64,000 nt of DNA, taken from Mytilisepta virgata (lineage: Eukaryota; Mollusca; Bivalvia; Mytilida; Mytilidae). The notes beneath the pieces were generated by a model that saw only the letters and a list, made by a program, of their open reading frames with translations, made no database searches and was not told the DNA's origin. A program made the position numbers and the translations under genes. Shown piece after piece: positions 14,646 to 26,221 of this stretch; positions within the stretch are counted from its first letter, which is position 1; each line of letters begins with the position of its first letter. The stretch covers positions 1,488,001 through 1,552,000 of the forward strand of contig JAPWFG010000026.1 of the NCBI GenBank assembly GCA_028015205.1, in the 5' to 3' direction.

Positions 14646-14805
14646 AGATTCTCCTTCAGGTACGACTGAGTTATGGAATATCTCCACCCGAGATAGTTAA
14701 ATTTTCGATTTTCAACACGCGAGCGTTAAAATCTAAAATTTAACTATTGAAGGTGAATAAATTCCATAACGCACGAGTAAATTGAAGGAGAATCTGTTTC
14801 TCCTA
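14646..14805. mobile_element. Foldback (inverted-repeat) element
   Basis: The two arms are inverted repeats. AGATTCTCCTTCAGGTACGA at the left pairs with a matching segment ending in AAGGAGAATCT at the right. Inside, GATAGTTAAATTTTCGATTT pairs with the TCTAAAATTTAACTAT side, and GAGTTATGGAAT pairs with ATTCCATAAC. A near copy lies at 61050-61215. In both places it abuts the same conserved block of about 200 bp on the right. Confidence 0.75.
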
Positions 14806-14998
14806 TGATTTTTGAAAAAAACCTCAAGAAAATGTCGTTGCTATGTAGTTTACATAGACGTCATTTCGGGACTTCTCTAGTTTATCTTTCCAGTAACTGT
14901 AGGCGGTAATTCCCACGAAGAAATTTATTCACCGGGAGGTGGTTAAAAATATTATGCATTTTTATCCCCCCGATTAAACACGTCAAGAATAGGTAAAC
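14806..14998 (-). repeat. Conserved dispersed module, copy 1
   Basis: On the minus strand it runs from a CGTGTTTAATCGG phrase through GGGATAAAAATGCATAATAT and CTAGAGAAGTCCCGAAATGA to ACATTTTCTTGAGG. The same order of phrases occurs at 31938-32121 (plus strand) and, interrupted by an insertion, at 61235-62190 (minus strand). This copy keeps the uninterrupted junction, so it shows the empty site of the insertion in the third copy. Confidence 0.7.
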
Positions 14999-14999
14999 A

Positions 15000-16320
15000 T
15001 TATTATTCCTCTGTTTTACTTGAATCACAATATTAGTAATGGAGACTCCAAAATAATCAAACGCTGGCGTGCGATTAGCCAAAGACAAAATTAATATGGA
15101 AGATCAAGAAAGCCCCAGAAACATTTGCATGTATATAATGTTTTGAAAGTAGAAGAACTGACAAACCATACAAATGAGAGAACTTGCTACTGGCAGATTG
15201 GGCATTGTCCACCATTAGTAGAATCGCACTGGCTGTTTGTGGCTGATCACTATGTCTAAAAGAACTGGTAACTGGCAGATAAGAATTGCCCATTTGCAGT
15301 AGCATCTGCTCCGTGCAAGAAATCCATGATTAATGACACTGGGAAATGTGATAAAACGTTTGCATTCCTTTGCATATTGTTTTAGATAGGTTTGCAGGAG
15401 GTCTCTTTTAATTTGATCTTTTTTTCAAAATTTAACACTGCATTTTCATTCCAGCTATTCGACAGCCCTAACATTGAATATAAGAGTTTATAGGAACAAT
15501 TGTAAATGTTTTGATATGACATTTGAATTTAAAAGGGAATTTAAATTGCACTTATAATACTCGTATATAAATACTAGTAGGTCAAGCAGCTCTGTTCAAG
15601 ACGTCAAAAGATATACGAATGCTCAATAGAATTCAGACGACCGGACTTATACCCTGTAAGACTGTCTTCATTGTATAACGGCAGGTAAATAACAGTGATA
15701 AAAAATTACAACACGAAGTGTCCATCCATGTGTTAGTTAACAAATCCCCTGTAAGTTTACAGTGATAATGGTGTTAGGAAACAGCCATGTTGTGATGGCA
15801 TTTTGTCTTGTACCTATCACACTCTATTATTATGAATAAGGTTTACGTAAGGTTTATTTGGTAGGCAAAAAGGTGATAAAATGTTTATCTTCTGTGGTAT
15901 AAACGTAGGATTAAAGGATTCCATATCTATTATATTAACCTTGGAATTTATATGTTGGATGTACAGACACTAAAGACTAGAAAATGTGTGCACATCAGTA
16001 TAAGTGAATCATACCTGGAATATTAGATTATTTTTTCATATCAATATTTTACTCATGGATGGATTAAGAAGACAGGGTGGGGGTTTGACCCTGTCAAGTT
16101 CCTTTTCATTAAAATTTGCAAAATGTACCAATATCTTTCTTGTATTTTAAATTCGTCCACCCAACGTTATTGCCCTTGATGCCACTGTTATTAGACTGGA
16201 AATAGTCGTATTCACTGTTTCAGTACCAATGATTACGTATTTGTTTAAGTGGTTAGGTTGATAATTTTGTATTTTTATTATTTACAAGGGTTGCATATCT
16301 CTGCATATATATGACGTCAT
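15000..16320. other. Gene-free intergenic DNA
   Basis: 15170-15310 carries two similar phrases around ACTGGCAGAT that look like an old repeat. No exon could be supported. The remainder is AT-rich with nothing recognised. Confidence 0.5.
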
Positions 16321-16321
16321 C

Positions 16322-16520
16322 ATTTGGTTTGGTTTTGAGAGAACCAATGATATTTGAAAGAAAAAACTGGTAATTCTTATCAGTTAAAGTCTACTCGAAC
16401 ACACCTCGTCACGACTGGGTTCGAACTTGCATGCAACACCAGTGTTGAGATGGTAGTGATCATTACTATAGTTATGATCAACAACATATACCACTTGATC
16501 ATCGAGGCTCTTAGATCATT
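16322..16520 (-). mobile_element. Old tRNA-derived SINE copy
   Basis: On the minus strand it keeps the layout of the better-preserved SINE at 26571-26823: a GAGCCTCGATGATCAAGTGG head (decayed box A), a GTTCGAAC-type box B region, then a tail matching GGTTCTCTC with GGNNTTTG wording. Many substitutions show that it is old. Confidence 0.55.
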
Positions 16521-16584
16521 AGGCTTACTACAAATGTAATATTTTTAGAGACTACAGGAGCTGATGAATTCCTTTTGATAAGCA

Positions 16585-16760
16585 CGAAGCCAACTTTAGG
16601 CTTGGCTTGGAGAGAACCACCGATCTTTGGCAGGAAAACTGGCAATCCTTTTCAATTAAAATTAGAGTCAAACACACCTCGCCAAGAATTTGGCTCTTAA
16701 CTTACCCGAAGACTAGTGATAACAAGTATAGCTTTTCTAAAAAGCTATCCGTCTCTTAGC
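16585..16760 (-). mobile_element. Second old SINE copy, head missing
   Basis: The phrases GGAGAGAACCACCGATCTTT, ACTGGCAATCCTTTTCAATT and AAACACACCTCGCC match the tail and box-B region of the SINE at 26571-26823. The box A head is not recognisable. Confidence 0.55.
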
Positions 16761-17039
16761 TTTTTATTTATAAAAATGACCTAATTGTCGGTGGAAGCTG
16801 TGTTACTATGCAAGACGCATCTAGTGACTAAATATCATTGAGGAACTGCATGTAATATTCTTGATCTGGACCTTAACGCAAAACTTAACCAGAGTCAGAC
16901 TTCGATATGTATTCAGTCAATGTGTCTATCTGTGTATTAATAGATAGCAGATATACAGGTACGACTGTGTAAAAAAAAGCTTTTTAAAGCAACAAATTAA
17001 ACTAAAAGCGCCAAATGAAGTTCTTTGTTTAATTAGACA

Positions 17040-17330
17040 CCCACCGATCTAAATCTTTACTACGGTAAACTGAACAAATATGTTGTACAGCTCGTGACGA
17101 GTTCCCTTAGTTTAGGTGATGCTATCCCGTAATCCTTTACGGAGTTGCATCCGCATATCAGCTATTTCAGTTGACTGACCAATCAGAAGCCGTTGATCAC
17201 GCATCCATCCATCTCCTGATGTTGGGACGGCCAATCATGAGACTTATTCTGGTCCTTTTTAACGACTGGTCCCATCTGTTTAGCTTTTGATTACTTATCC
17301 TGTCTCACATGCGAGACGGTAATTAGTAGT
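17040..17330. promoter_or_regulatory. Possible conserved noncoding or regulatory block
   Basis: This block is clearly less AT-rich than its neighbours, has no homopolymers, and contains two CCAAT strings (GACCAATCAG and GGCCAATCATG) about 60 bp apart. No coding exon fits it. I infer a possible promoter or enhancer remnant from composition and these motifs only; it could equally be an unrecognised repeat. Confidence 0.2.
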
Positions 17331-17339
17331 TATACCATG

Positions 17340-19600
17340 TTGCCACAAAGTCTCCTACGTCATTATGACTTACTTATAATTGACTTTGGTTGGTATCTTT
17401 GATAACTAAACAACCCCCATAACAAAAAAAAATAAAAATCGTTAACAGAAACGAATTTGGAACTTTTAGGAGAGAGACAACAAAATGAAACTAATATGCT
17501 GTTAGCGTGGCCAATGATGCAAGCACAGCAATAGCCCTTTCAAAAATCATTTCCGGTATCACGAATCCCTTACTTTTATTTCCCTTACTTTACTTACTTC
17601 CGTTTCCGGCGTACCAAACTTTTTCTAGCCTTAGTTTGTAGTACAATATGACCATATTTGCTTTAACAAATAAATTCACTTTGGATTGCATAATGGCTGC
17701 CCGCATTAAACAAAGACAATTCTAAATGACCTATAGCGCTAGCTGCGCTCGCTATAACAGATTAATTATGGATGGTATCACCAGTGATTTGCTATTATTT
17801 TGGTTCTTGGTAATGTATGGAATTAATAATGTTGTAAAAATGCGTTTGAATCTATTTCACGACGTTTCGGGTTATTCGGATTTCCAGTTTCAATCTCGAT
17901 CACTGCTGATTGCACTTATTTAATGAAATGTGCACTTATAACGCATCTAAGCTGTATAAGAAAATGTTATTTAAATGTGGAAACACTATATAAAGCCTTA
18001 TTAGTACTAAATAACATTGCGATAACCTATATTTTGTTTATCATTTTAAAAAAGTTACTGTAGAGGAAACGACTTTCATTGAATATCCCCGACACTTGAT
18101 AAAACGATCTTAAAGATCCATGCATTCACCAAAAAAATCTCTGGAATAAATTAATGGAGAAAAGAGAATGTTCAATAACGATGCTTAACAGAACCTGTTT
18201 CAAATATTCGTACTAAAAATATCATTGATACGGATCCCTTGTAAGTTCAAGATATAATGTTGTCAAGTTACATCGACGGTGACATGGAATTTCGCCATTT
18301 TCAATAAGTTTACAAGAGGTGTACTACAAGACCAAAATGGTGATAAGATTCTAAACTTCTGTGATGCAAACCTAGTATTTAGAAATATTATCTTTGTTGC
18401 AGGGGCGTTCGAAGAATTTCAATGACATGACCTTGCATCAAAAACCGATAAATTTTAAATGGCTGAAGGAAGTCTCCATACTGAACAAATCCCCGCTGAC
18501 ATTACAAATACATTAATAAATTAACAAATTAATAAAATAAATAAAAGTGACAATTATGAAATTGATGCATCTTAAATTCACATTTCAAAAATATATGACT
18601 TCTGAGAAATTTTTCGTCACCAAATTGTTTTAAGCCGAAACAATAACCCGAAAAATAAAAACCAGACATATTTTCGGATAAACATATGAAAATAAAGTCA
18701 GACTCATATATCCAAGATACGAGGCGAATTTCAATCTAACTACAATTGTTTCCTGAAAATACAACTAAGACATCTGACGGTGTATTATAAACATGTTAAC
18801 GCAAAAACACTTCTGTAACCCTACATGTCACCGTTAATTTGTTGGTGCGTCTGCAACTTCACAGTGTTTTCTTTTATAGAAGCGAAGGTGACTTTCATGT
18901 AGGTAAAGCAGTAGATCTTTCCTCACCTGTAAGATATACTAGTTTTATCTACACAAGCTCGTGACAGCAGGTAAAACCTTCATATCTTTATCAAAGGAAA
19001 AGACCAACAATATTATATAACATTTATCAAAATCCAAAAGATTTACAAGATTGACCCTCAATAGTTTCCCCAAGAAACCGGCATAATCGTCCATTGTTGT
19101 GTGTAAGGAGTGCATTATATGTTTATTTAATGTATAATTTCTTTAAAATTACTCAATAAAAATTGAAATAAATGTCTCATTGTCTGAAGTAGCATCTTTA
19201 AGAAAAAATAAGATATGTAATAAATTTATTTGAAAATGACGTTATAAAACAATAAAATACATAAAAGTGTAGTTAAAACAATTTTAAAAATCAATTATTT
19301 TGATATTAAATTTAAATTTTATGGTTTCGAGAAGACTGTGAGAAGAACGACGTCTTTTGTCGACATGTAACGTAATATTATTTATTGTAAGATGACAATG
19401 CTTTATTTTCTGTTGGGAGAATTTGCACTAAAAAAAAAAAAAAAATACACGTGGAAATAAGGCAGTAATGTTTGTTAAAAAAATATGTAAGATATTTTAT
19501 ATGGGAATGTGCTTAGATACAAAAGCAAAGAAGATATTAAACTTTCTGATGAAACGATATAAATTTTAAATCTTGTTTCCAGTTAAAACACTTAACTGGT
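17340..19600. other. Gene-free AT-rich intergenic DNA
   Basis: No supported exon or element. There is an A-run at about 19430-19446. Confidence 0.55.
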
Positions 19601-19608
19601 TTTTATAT

Positions 19609-19720
19609 AGGGGGGGGGGGGGGCTTGGATCAAATTCCAGGACTAAAATTTAGACGAAAAATTATGCGGGATCAAACATTTCATCCTAGCCCCCCCATAA
19701 AAATCAAATGGTTGCTCAAT
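19609..19720. mobile_element. Short copy of the guanine-run MITE
   Basis: It starts with a G-run, carries TTATGCGGGATCAAACATTT and ATCCTAGCCCCCCC, and ends with ATAAAAATCAAATGGTTGCT, the inverse of the left end seen at 7611 and 22571. The outermost left terminal repeat is lost. Confidence 0.6.
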
Positions 19721-19729
19721 AACAACTGA

Positions 19730-22040
19730 TGTCAAATTTTGATTCATTGAATCCACCGTTTTGACCAATCATGATTGGAAACCAGAAATATTTTCCGAAG
19801 TTTTGTATAATAAATTTAAATGTTAAATAACGAATCATGTGTAGCTAAGCCATCTCGCATGCAATAGATGCTCCTTTGCCCAAAATATTATTGAAATAAA
19901 TTTCTGTTGAAAATAGCAGATTGACGAAATCTACAATTCTTCCGAAACAAGGAGAGTGCTATATATAAGGAAAAAGTATATATAATTAAAAACATACCGG
20001 CTAATAAGTTAGCAAATGTAAATTTTATTTACTTTCTGTGTTGATCTAAGCCAAACAATGTCGAAAAATTACCATATTATTTGGGATTGCGACTTTTTGT
20101 AAACGCGGCGGAAATGATTTTAAAACTTTTAAATTTAAAGATGATGACTTTTATTTTTGTCATTAAACATTAAAATGTTTGTGACATAAAAAATTAAAAA
20201 CAATTAAACAATCAGGAACAAGCATATTTTAATTAAATAAATTTGCAAATGTTCTATATTTGATAAACAATATGGACATTAACACCAATTTCACAGTGTA
20301 ATATATTTCATATTTAGCATTTAAAAATCATTTCATGTCTGAAAATAAACGGTTAGAAATAAATTAAAAAAATATATATATATATAGTTTTCAATTATTT
20401 AAATTATTGTCAACCTACCCGTTTATGTTGGTTGTCCTGTAGTCGTTTTTTTATAATGATTTCCAATACAGCAAATTTCAGAATTCTTTTAAGCAACTGT
20501 CAGTGCTTTAGCCTATTTCGAATTAAAACGAAGTCCTTATGTCAGAGGTTTGGCATTTTTAAGATCCGAAATAACACGGGTATCATTTGCAGATAATAAC
20601 AAGTTCCTTGTAATAGGCACCTTGCATTAACTGGACAAAGAATGTGAAGTCTTAAAACCGCAATCTTTCAGAGTTCCATTAGGCAGATTAAAGGTATTTA
20701 CATGTCTCATTTTATTCCAGTCTGGGAATAATTTTTCAAAGATATGTCTTAACGTTGCTATATACGTTAATATTCCGACAAAGGTGTGCTTAAACAAACG
20801 TAACCAAACTATGGAATTTACGTAGGACATTTAATACGAGTCTAATGCTGGCTATTCAACATAATTTGTCTTGATAAACAATGTTTACCAAGGTTTTGGG
20901 TAAGCTTTGACAAATTGTTCAGTTATTAACCTTCTTTTATCCAGTTCTGACACCGGAGAAATTTATCATATTGCTTGAACAAACCATGTTATCTTTTCCG
21001 TAAAAGAAAGAAAAATCCAAATCAATTTATTCAAATGAATAAATAAAATTATTTTGAAATCAATCTGATAAGGCATAGCCAAGACTTATGAAATACTAAA
21101 TGACTGATAAATCCTGTTGGTTTTAGATTTTTGCTCAATTAATACAAAATTGGATAAAATTTTCGATTATCATAATGCTGCCATGTATGGTCATTATGAC
21201 GCTAATTACCGGTTAAAACAGACCAAATAACCACAAATCGAAAATGCCATTAGCAAGTTTCGAATTTTAATGGGGTGTCATATCCTAGATATCAGATTCT
21301 TTATGAAGTGACGCAGATCCATGGAAGTGTTGTTGTCATCTTTCAATCCTTTATTCATTTAAATAAGTAATGAACATAATACAATTCAGGATGTGCATCA
21401 CACCTTTTATTTCCTTTTTCTTAATTTTTTTCTTCAAATTATGCAATTATAATTAATAGTTTTTTTTTTTAAATTGTAAGACTTTGCACTCGAACTTTGT
21501 CATAGAATTGTGACAGCGTGACTTACGACATGCGAGTTTACATGGCGAACGTTATCTCGTTTGAATTGCCTGTAGTAGCATTTCTACTTAAAAGATGAAA
21601 CTTTATTAATAAGTACATGAAAGCATTTTTTTTGTTGTTTCCAGTGTAAATATTCGTAATCATTCTAAAAAACCTAAATCATCTTTACTGAAATGGTGAA
21701 AAATGGTTTGTGTTTTAATTACAGTTATACCTTTAGATTGTTTGTTCCTTATTAATTCGCTCGGTTAAAAATATAAACAAATATAAAGCCCACCCATGTT
21801 AAAATAGAACATGACTTCAATGAATTATTTCTTAATTAATTCTTCTGATCATAGATTTTCCTGTCTATAAGGATTTGTTCCAACTAGTACAGTGACTGCT
21901 GCATGTCGTTAACGGAACATGTAATGCTTACTCTTCCAAAGAACCGCATTCTAACTACTCTCATTTGTTGGGGGGGGGGGGAGGTTAACATTGTTTAAGT
22001 TGCTTGTTATGTGTGAAAAAAAAGATAGGGAAGAACGATG
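19730..22040. other. Gene-free AT-rich intergenic DNA
   Basis: No supported gene. About 110 bp at 21597-21705 closely matches the 3' flank of the C1q gene and is listed separately. Confidence 0.55.
21597..21705 (+). repeat. Copy of the C1q gene 3'-flank sequence
   Basis: The segment starting GAAACTTTATTAATAAGTAC matches 38299-38407, just after the C1q stop codon, with few substitutions and one or two short indels. No C1q coding remnant lies upstream here. It is either a dispersed repeat that also landed in the C1q 3' untranslated region or a fragment copied from it. Confidence 0.7.
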
Positions 22041-22041
22041 A

Positions 22042-22042
<1 letters not shown>

Positions 22043-22092
<50 letters not shown>
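22043..22092. repeat. (CA)n microsatellite
   Basis: About 24 uninterrupted CA units. It directly abuts a minus-strand retroelement tail fragment. Confidence 0.95.
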
Positions 22093-22094
<2 letters not shown>

Positions 22095-22190
22095 ATTAAT
22101 TATGAGCAACATGGATCCCAACAAAAAACTTGGGGTAGACTCAGCTGGTCTGGGTGGCTTAGCAGTTCCTGTCTCTGAAAAAACACCTGC
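22095..22190 (-). mobile_element. Retroelement 3'-tail fragment
   Basis: The minus-strand reading contains GGAACTGCTAAGCC, CAGCTGAGTCTACCCC and TTTTTTGTTGGGATCCATG, matching the tail at 12535-12775 in the same order. The 3' end runs into the CA microsatellite. Confidence 0.5.
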
Positions 22191-22570
22191 CATCTTGCCC
22201 ATTTTAAGTTGGGTGTTAAAGGTCAGGATAGAACCATGTTGGCATATGTTGTTCGTCTAGCCCTTGGACATTTCCCATTATGTGTTCGGACACTTTAACC
22301 AAGAAACGCAATCGAGCGTAAAAGGTTAAAGTTGAATATATCATCCATTTTGAAAACAAGGGAAATTACAAGACTAAAACTTAATATCAGAATGTTTGTT
22401 CGTCTTATTTTTTTAGTTTCGGCTCATGAACTATTCAATTCATCTTGTTGTGTTATTATTCATGTGCTTTTACTTATGAAATACTGTGTTAACAAAACTG
22501 TAGAACTGCACCAGTTAACTACATATGTGTGGTTTATATGTTAAAAACGCGCAAGTACTGGAATATCAAA

Positions 22571-22837
22571 TTAAGGGAGCAACCATTTGATTTTTAGGGG
22601 GGGGGGAGGGGAGGTAGGATGAAATCTTATCCTGCCTATTTTTTTCTCCAGATTTTGGTCCCGGATTGCTATTGCAGCCTACCAAAGAATTCCTGACTGA
22701 CACAGGTCCTACATTTTTTTCCCACCTAATGTGATCCTGGCTTTTTATTTTGCTAAAATCCTGGATCTGCCTTTTTTATTTCAAATTTGATCCTATCCCC
22801 ACCCCCTTCATAAAAAATCAAATGGTTGTTCCCTAAA
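22571..22837. mobile_element. Complete guanine-run MITE with terminal inverted repeats
   Basis: The left end reads TTAAGGGAGCAACCATTTGA, then TTTTTA and a G-run. The right end reads a C-rich stretch, then CATAAAAAATCAAATGGTTG and TTCCCTAA. The ends are inverted repeats of about 30 bp, and the element is about 265 bp long with no coding capacity. A TTAA string overlaps the left border; the right border reads CTAA, so the duplication is imperfect. Related copies lie at 7611, 19609 and 39839. Confidence 0.75.
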
Positions 22838-22839
22838 TA

Positions 22840-24140
22840 CAAATACCTGTATTGAACAACTGTATAAATGAATATACAAAATTAGACATAGGCAATTCGG
22901 TGATTCGTGAAAAATGCCTATGAATATATAGATTAAAGTCTGTGATTTCCGAAGGGAAAACCCCATTGAGAAGTGCTGACTGACAAATAAATATTTGTGA
23001 AGCCAGTTTTTTATGCAATGTATATGGACATTTCAGTCATCAACTGTTCCCAAGCACGATACTAATTTATAAAGACATTTGTCAAATAACATTTCGGCAG
23101 ATAGTCCCAATTTCAAAAGCCAAAACAAGAACTGAAAATATTTCTTAGCAGGAAAATTTTAAAAAAGTTAAAAATAGAAAAAAATAGAAATGAAAAAAAC
23201 TAATGAAAAATAAATAAACAAATAGATAGATAATAATAATAAATAAAAAAATTATTAAGAAAAAAAAAATTAAAATACTACATTTGAATACAGGGAAGGA
23301 AAGATCAAAAGCATTTTATGTCAAGACTGATTTGGTGACTTGTGAAGTTATAACAGTATTACAGGACAATTATTAAGTTGATAAATCTCTTGTTTAAACA
23401 GGTTTACTATATGAACGTTTATGATAAATCATGTATGTTTCATCATCAAAGGGGGAGAAGAAAATTCGTGCAAAAGAACTGTTTGTCATGGGTGAAGCCA
23501 GGTGTTCAAAATATATATAAATTTATAACCACTTAGAAACTGCTGTAGAAACAACTATCAAATATTACAAAAATACAAACATTTTTCATTTCCAATATTA
23601 ACACGTTGTAAATTTTTCTGTCTTTTTGGTTTTTGATCTATAATCATTATCAGTTTGCATTTAGCTTTTTAAATCATTCATAAATTTTTCAGATTGTCAG
23701 AATTTAGAGATGTTATGGAGAGAAATGAGTTGTTTTAAACTTGGTCTATTTGGACATATTTTTATCTGTACTATGATATTGCTATAATCCAAAGATAAAA
23801 AAAAAAATCACCTGAGCTATACAAGCAGCAAATAAAATGAAACCCATAGGCAGTTTGTTAATCGTATTTACTTCTTCAGAACAAATAAAACAATTTAGTT
23901 TGCTGTAAAATTTTTATTTTATGTTATTTTTGCCGTTATGAAATTGATATGTGGTACAAATTCTCAGTACACTGTGAATAATATAATTATACAGTCATAT
24001 GTCATTTTTCAAACTACGTATAAATGTTTTTGTGAATTTTGCAATATCATGTGTTTCATTTCAGGAACAATCGTCTAATTAAGGGAAGTAAAGAATTTGA
24101 AAAAGACTATAATATGCATATTTCGGTGAAAAAGGTAAGG
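22840..24140. other. Gene-free AT-rich intergenic DNA
   Basis: No supported exon. 23150-23275 is A-rich low complexity. Confidence 0.55.
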
Positions 24141-24145
24141 TTCAT

Positions 24146-24592
24146 TTAAGGAATGACTGTCATTATTTTTTTGTTCATGAAGAAACAATTCCAGTGTTGT
24201 TTTCAAAACATTAAATGCAGTAATTTCATTGGCTAACAGCAACTTCTAGTAAAAAGTTTATAACTCATGACGTCGGGCGTAGGAATACGTATGTATGCAA
24301 TATAGTGCATGAGGAAAATGTTAATTTCAAATGGAAAACGTCATACTGCTTCATTACTTTGGAATTATAAGTAATAAAGATTATTTTTATGGAATTTATC
24401 AATGTGTGAACTCGAGCTTATCACTCACAAACTTTGCATAATGGTTTGTGAGTGAATCGCCCGAGTTTACACATTGATAAATTCCTTCAAAGTAACCTTT
24501 ATTACTATAATATCATCAAAAATCTTTGTTTGCATAACATTTTTGATGTTATTTCGAATGAACAAAAAGATAATGACAGTCATTCCTTATAA
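24146..24592. mobile_element. MITE with terminal repeats and internal palindrome
   Basis: The left end TTAAGGAATGACTGTCATTA is mirrored at the right by TAATGACAGTCATTCCTTAT. The interior holds a second strong inverted repeat: AATTTATCAATGTGTGAACT with ACTCACAAAC at 24388-24437 pairs with GTTTGTGAGTG and TTACACATTGATAAATTCC at 24450-24486. No open frame of note. The nested inverted repeats could extrude a cruciform. Confidence 0.8.
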
Positions 24593-24599
24593 TTTAATA

Positions 24600-25440
24600 T
24601 AAAAAAAAACGCGTGAAGTCCCCAAACAGTGGCGTCACCGTCAAGGAGAAAATTTTGTTTATTGAACAATAAACACAAAAACCTTCACAAATCAGAAACG
24701 ACGTTACATCCAAAATTAAATTATAATGACAAACATATATTTTTTACACGGGAGTGTCAGCATAGATAAGGGGGGGGTTCCAGTTTTCAAAATCTCTTCT
24801 TTGACACTCCCCCTTTTTTCGTAAAGATCAGATGTTTGAACCTCAGTAATTTGTGACTATGTTGAATTAGTTACATTTTTTCCCATTAATGTGGATAATA
24901 TACCGTAGCCAAACTGCAATCAAAGAGGAACAACTCAATCATCAATTTATGAGAAATATATGTACACATACGTAATGGTTTTGAAGATCAAGAATTTTTA
25001 ATTTTTTTTCTTAAGAGGTAAAATAAATAGTAAAATAACAACATAAGAGACACATTATTTGAGAATTTAATAGCTGGTACTATTCTTTTTTTCCTTATTC
25101 TTCTAACACCACTTGACTATACATTTATCGAGACTAAATAATGATAATATAAACCAACTATTAAGGGATGCATATGTCATGTATGAAGCGTAAACTGTGT
25201 ATTTGAGCGAGTTATGCACATGTCATCAACGAATCATCAATTGTGCTAAATGTTTATACAGCGAAACAATCACTCGAAAGTCGAACTGATTCAAATGGGA
25301 TATAGATAGATTTATGATCTAACGCTGCTTCAGATCTAACTTACCTAAGACATGAGGATAAAGCTCATCTACACTTAAGCACGACCGGTCGGCGTGTTTC
25401 CAACAGTTCAGCCTTGCATTTAGCTCAGCTTTCTTACATG
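24600..25440. other. Gene-free intergenic DNA
   Basis: No exon seen. At 24748-24815 GGGAGTGTCA and TGACACTCCC form a short inverted repeat around a G-run. Confidence 0.5.
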
Positions 25441-25444
25441 GGCA

Positions 25445-26040
25445 TTATTGTCACATACTGTATATAGATGCGCAATAATGTTTTAGAATTTTGATTTTCA
25501 AAAATTGGGGCCCACAGGGGTCGAATTTCTAAAATTGGAAATTTAAGCTCGTGACTTAAACTCCTTATTTATTTTTCATTTTATGCTTTTAACTTCTATA
25601 GAATATTGTCACATACTGTATGTAGATGCGCAAACAGGTTTTAGAATTTTGATTTTCACAACTTGGGACCCACAAGCGTTGTATTTCGGAAATAGTGAAT
25701 TTAAGCTTGTGACTTAAACTCCTCTTTCATTTTTCATTTAGATTTAGCAAATTTATTTGTATATAATATTGTTCCGTATTATCTGTAGATGTGCGGAAAG
25801 GTTGTGAATTTTCAAAATTGATTAAGGGTTCCATTTTTGGGACCGAAAATGGTGAAATTGCTAATTTTGCCTTGTCTCTTGAAAAACTCATTCATTTTTT
25901 GTTTCAGTGGTTTTATTTGTTTATAATATTGTTCTTTACTATGTGTAGATGTGCAATAAGGTTTTCAAGTTTGAAAATTGATTCAGATTCCAATTTTCAG
26001 ACTGAAATTGTAAAATTGCTAATTTTTCACTGCTAATTGT
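25445..26040. repeat. Tandem repeat, about 160 bp x 4
   Basis: Four successive units start with diverging versions of ATTGTCACATACTGTATATA followed by GATGCGCAAT (near 25447, 25606, 25768 and 25928). Units 1 and 2 are much alike, while units 3 and 4 are more alike to each other. This suggests two rounds of duplication. It contains short open frames that are by-products. Confidence 0.8.
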
Positions 26041-26221
26041 TTTTTGAATTGTACAGTGCGGGGATGGACATCATTTATGATAGCACCAATTTCTAGTTAT
26101 TATTTTGTTTTGCACAGATGGAATGTTGTGTTACTGACATTTTTAATGCATTCATTCAAATGATCATGATATAACTTAAATAAGACTGAATCATTTTATT
26201 ATTTTCTTTTCCAGAGTTTGT

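Noticed and set aside
16555..16625. CTGATGA at 16561 as another hammerhead
   Set aside because: No helix II and no GAAA at the needed spacing.
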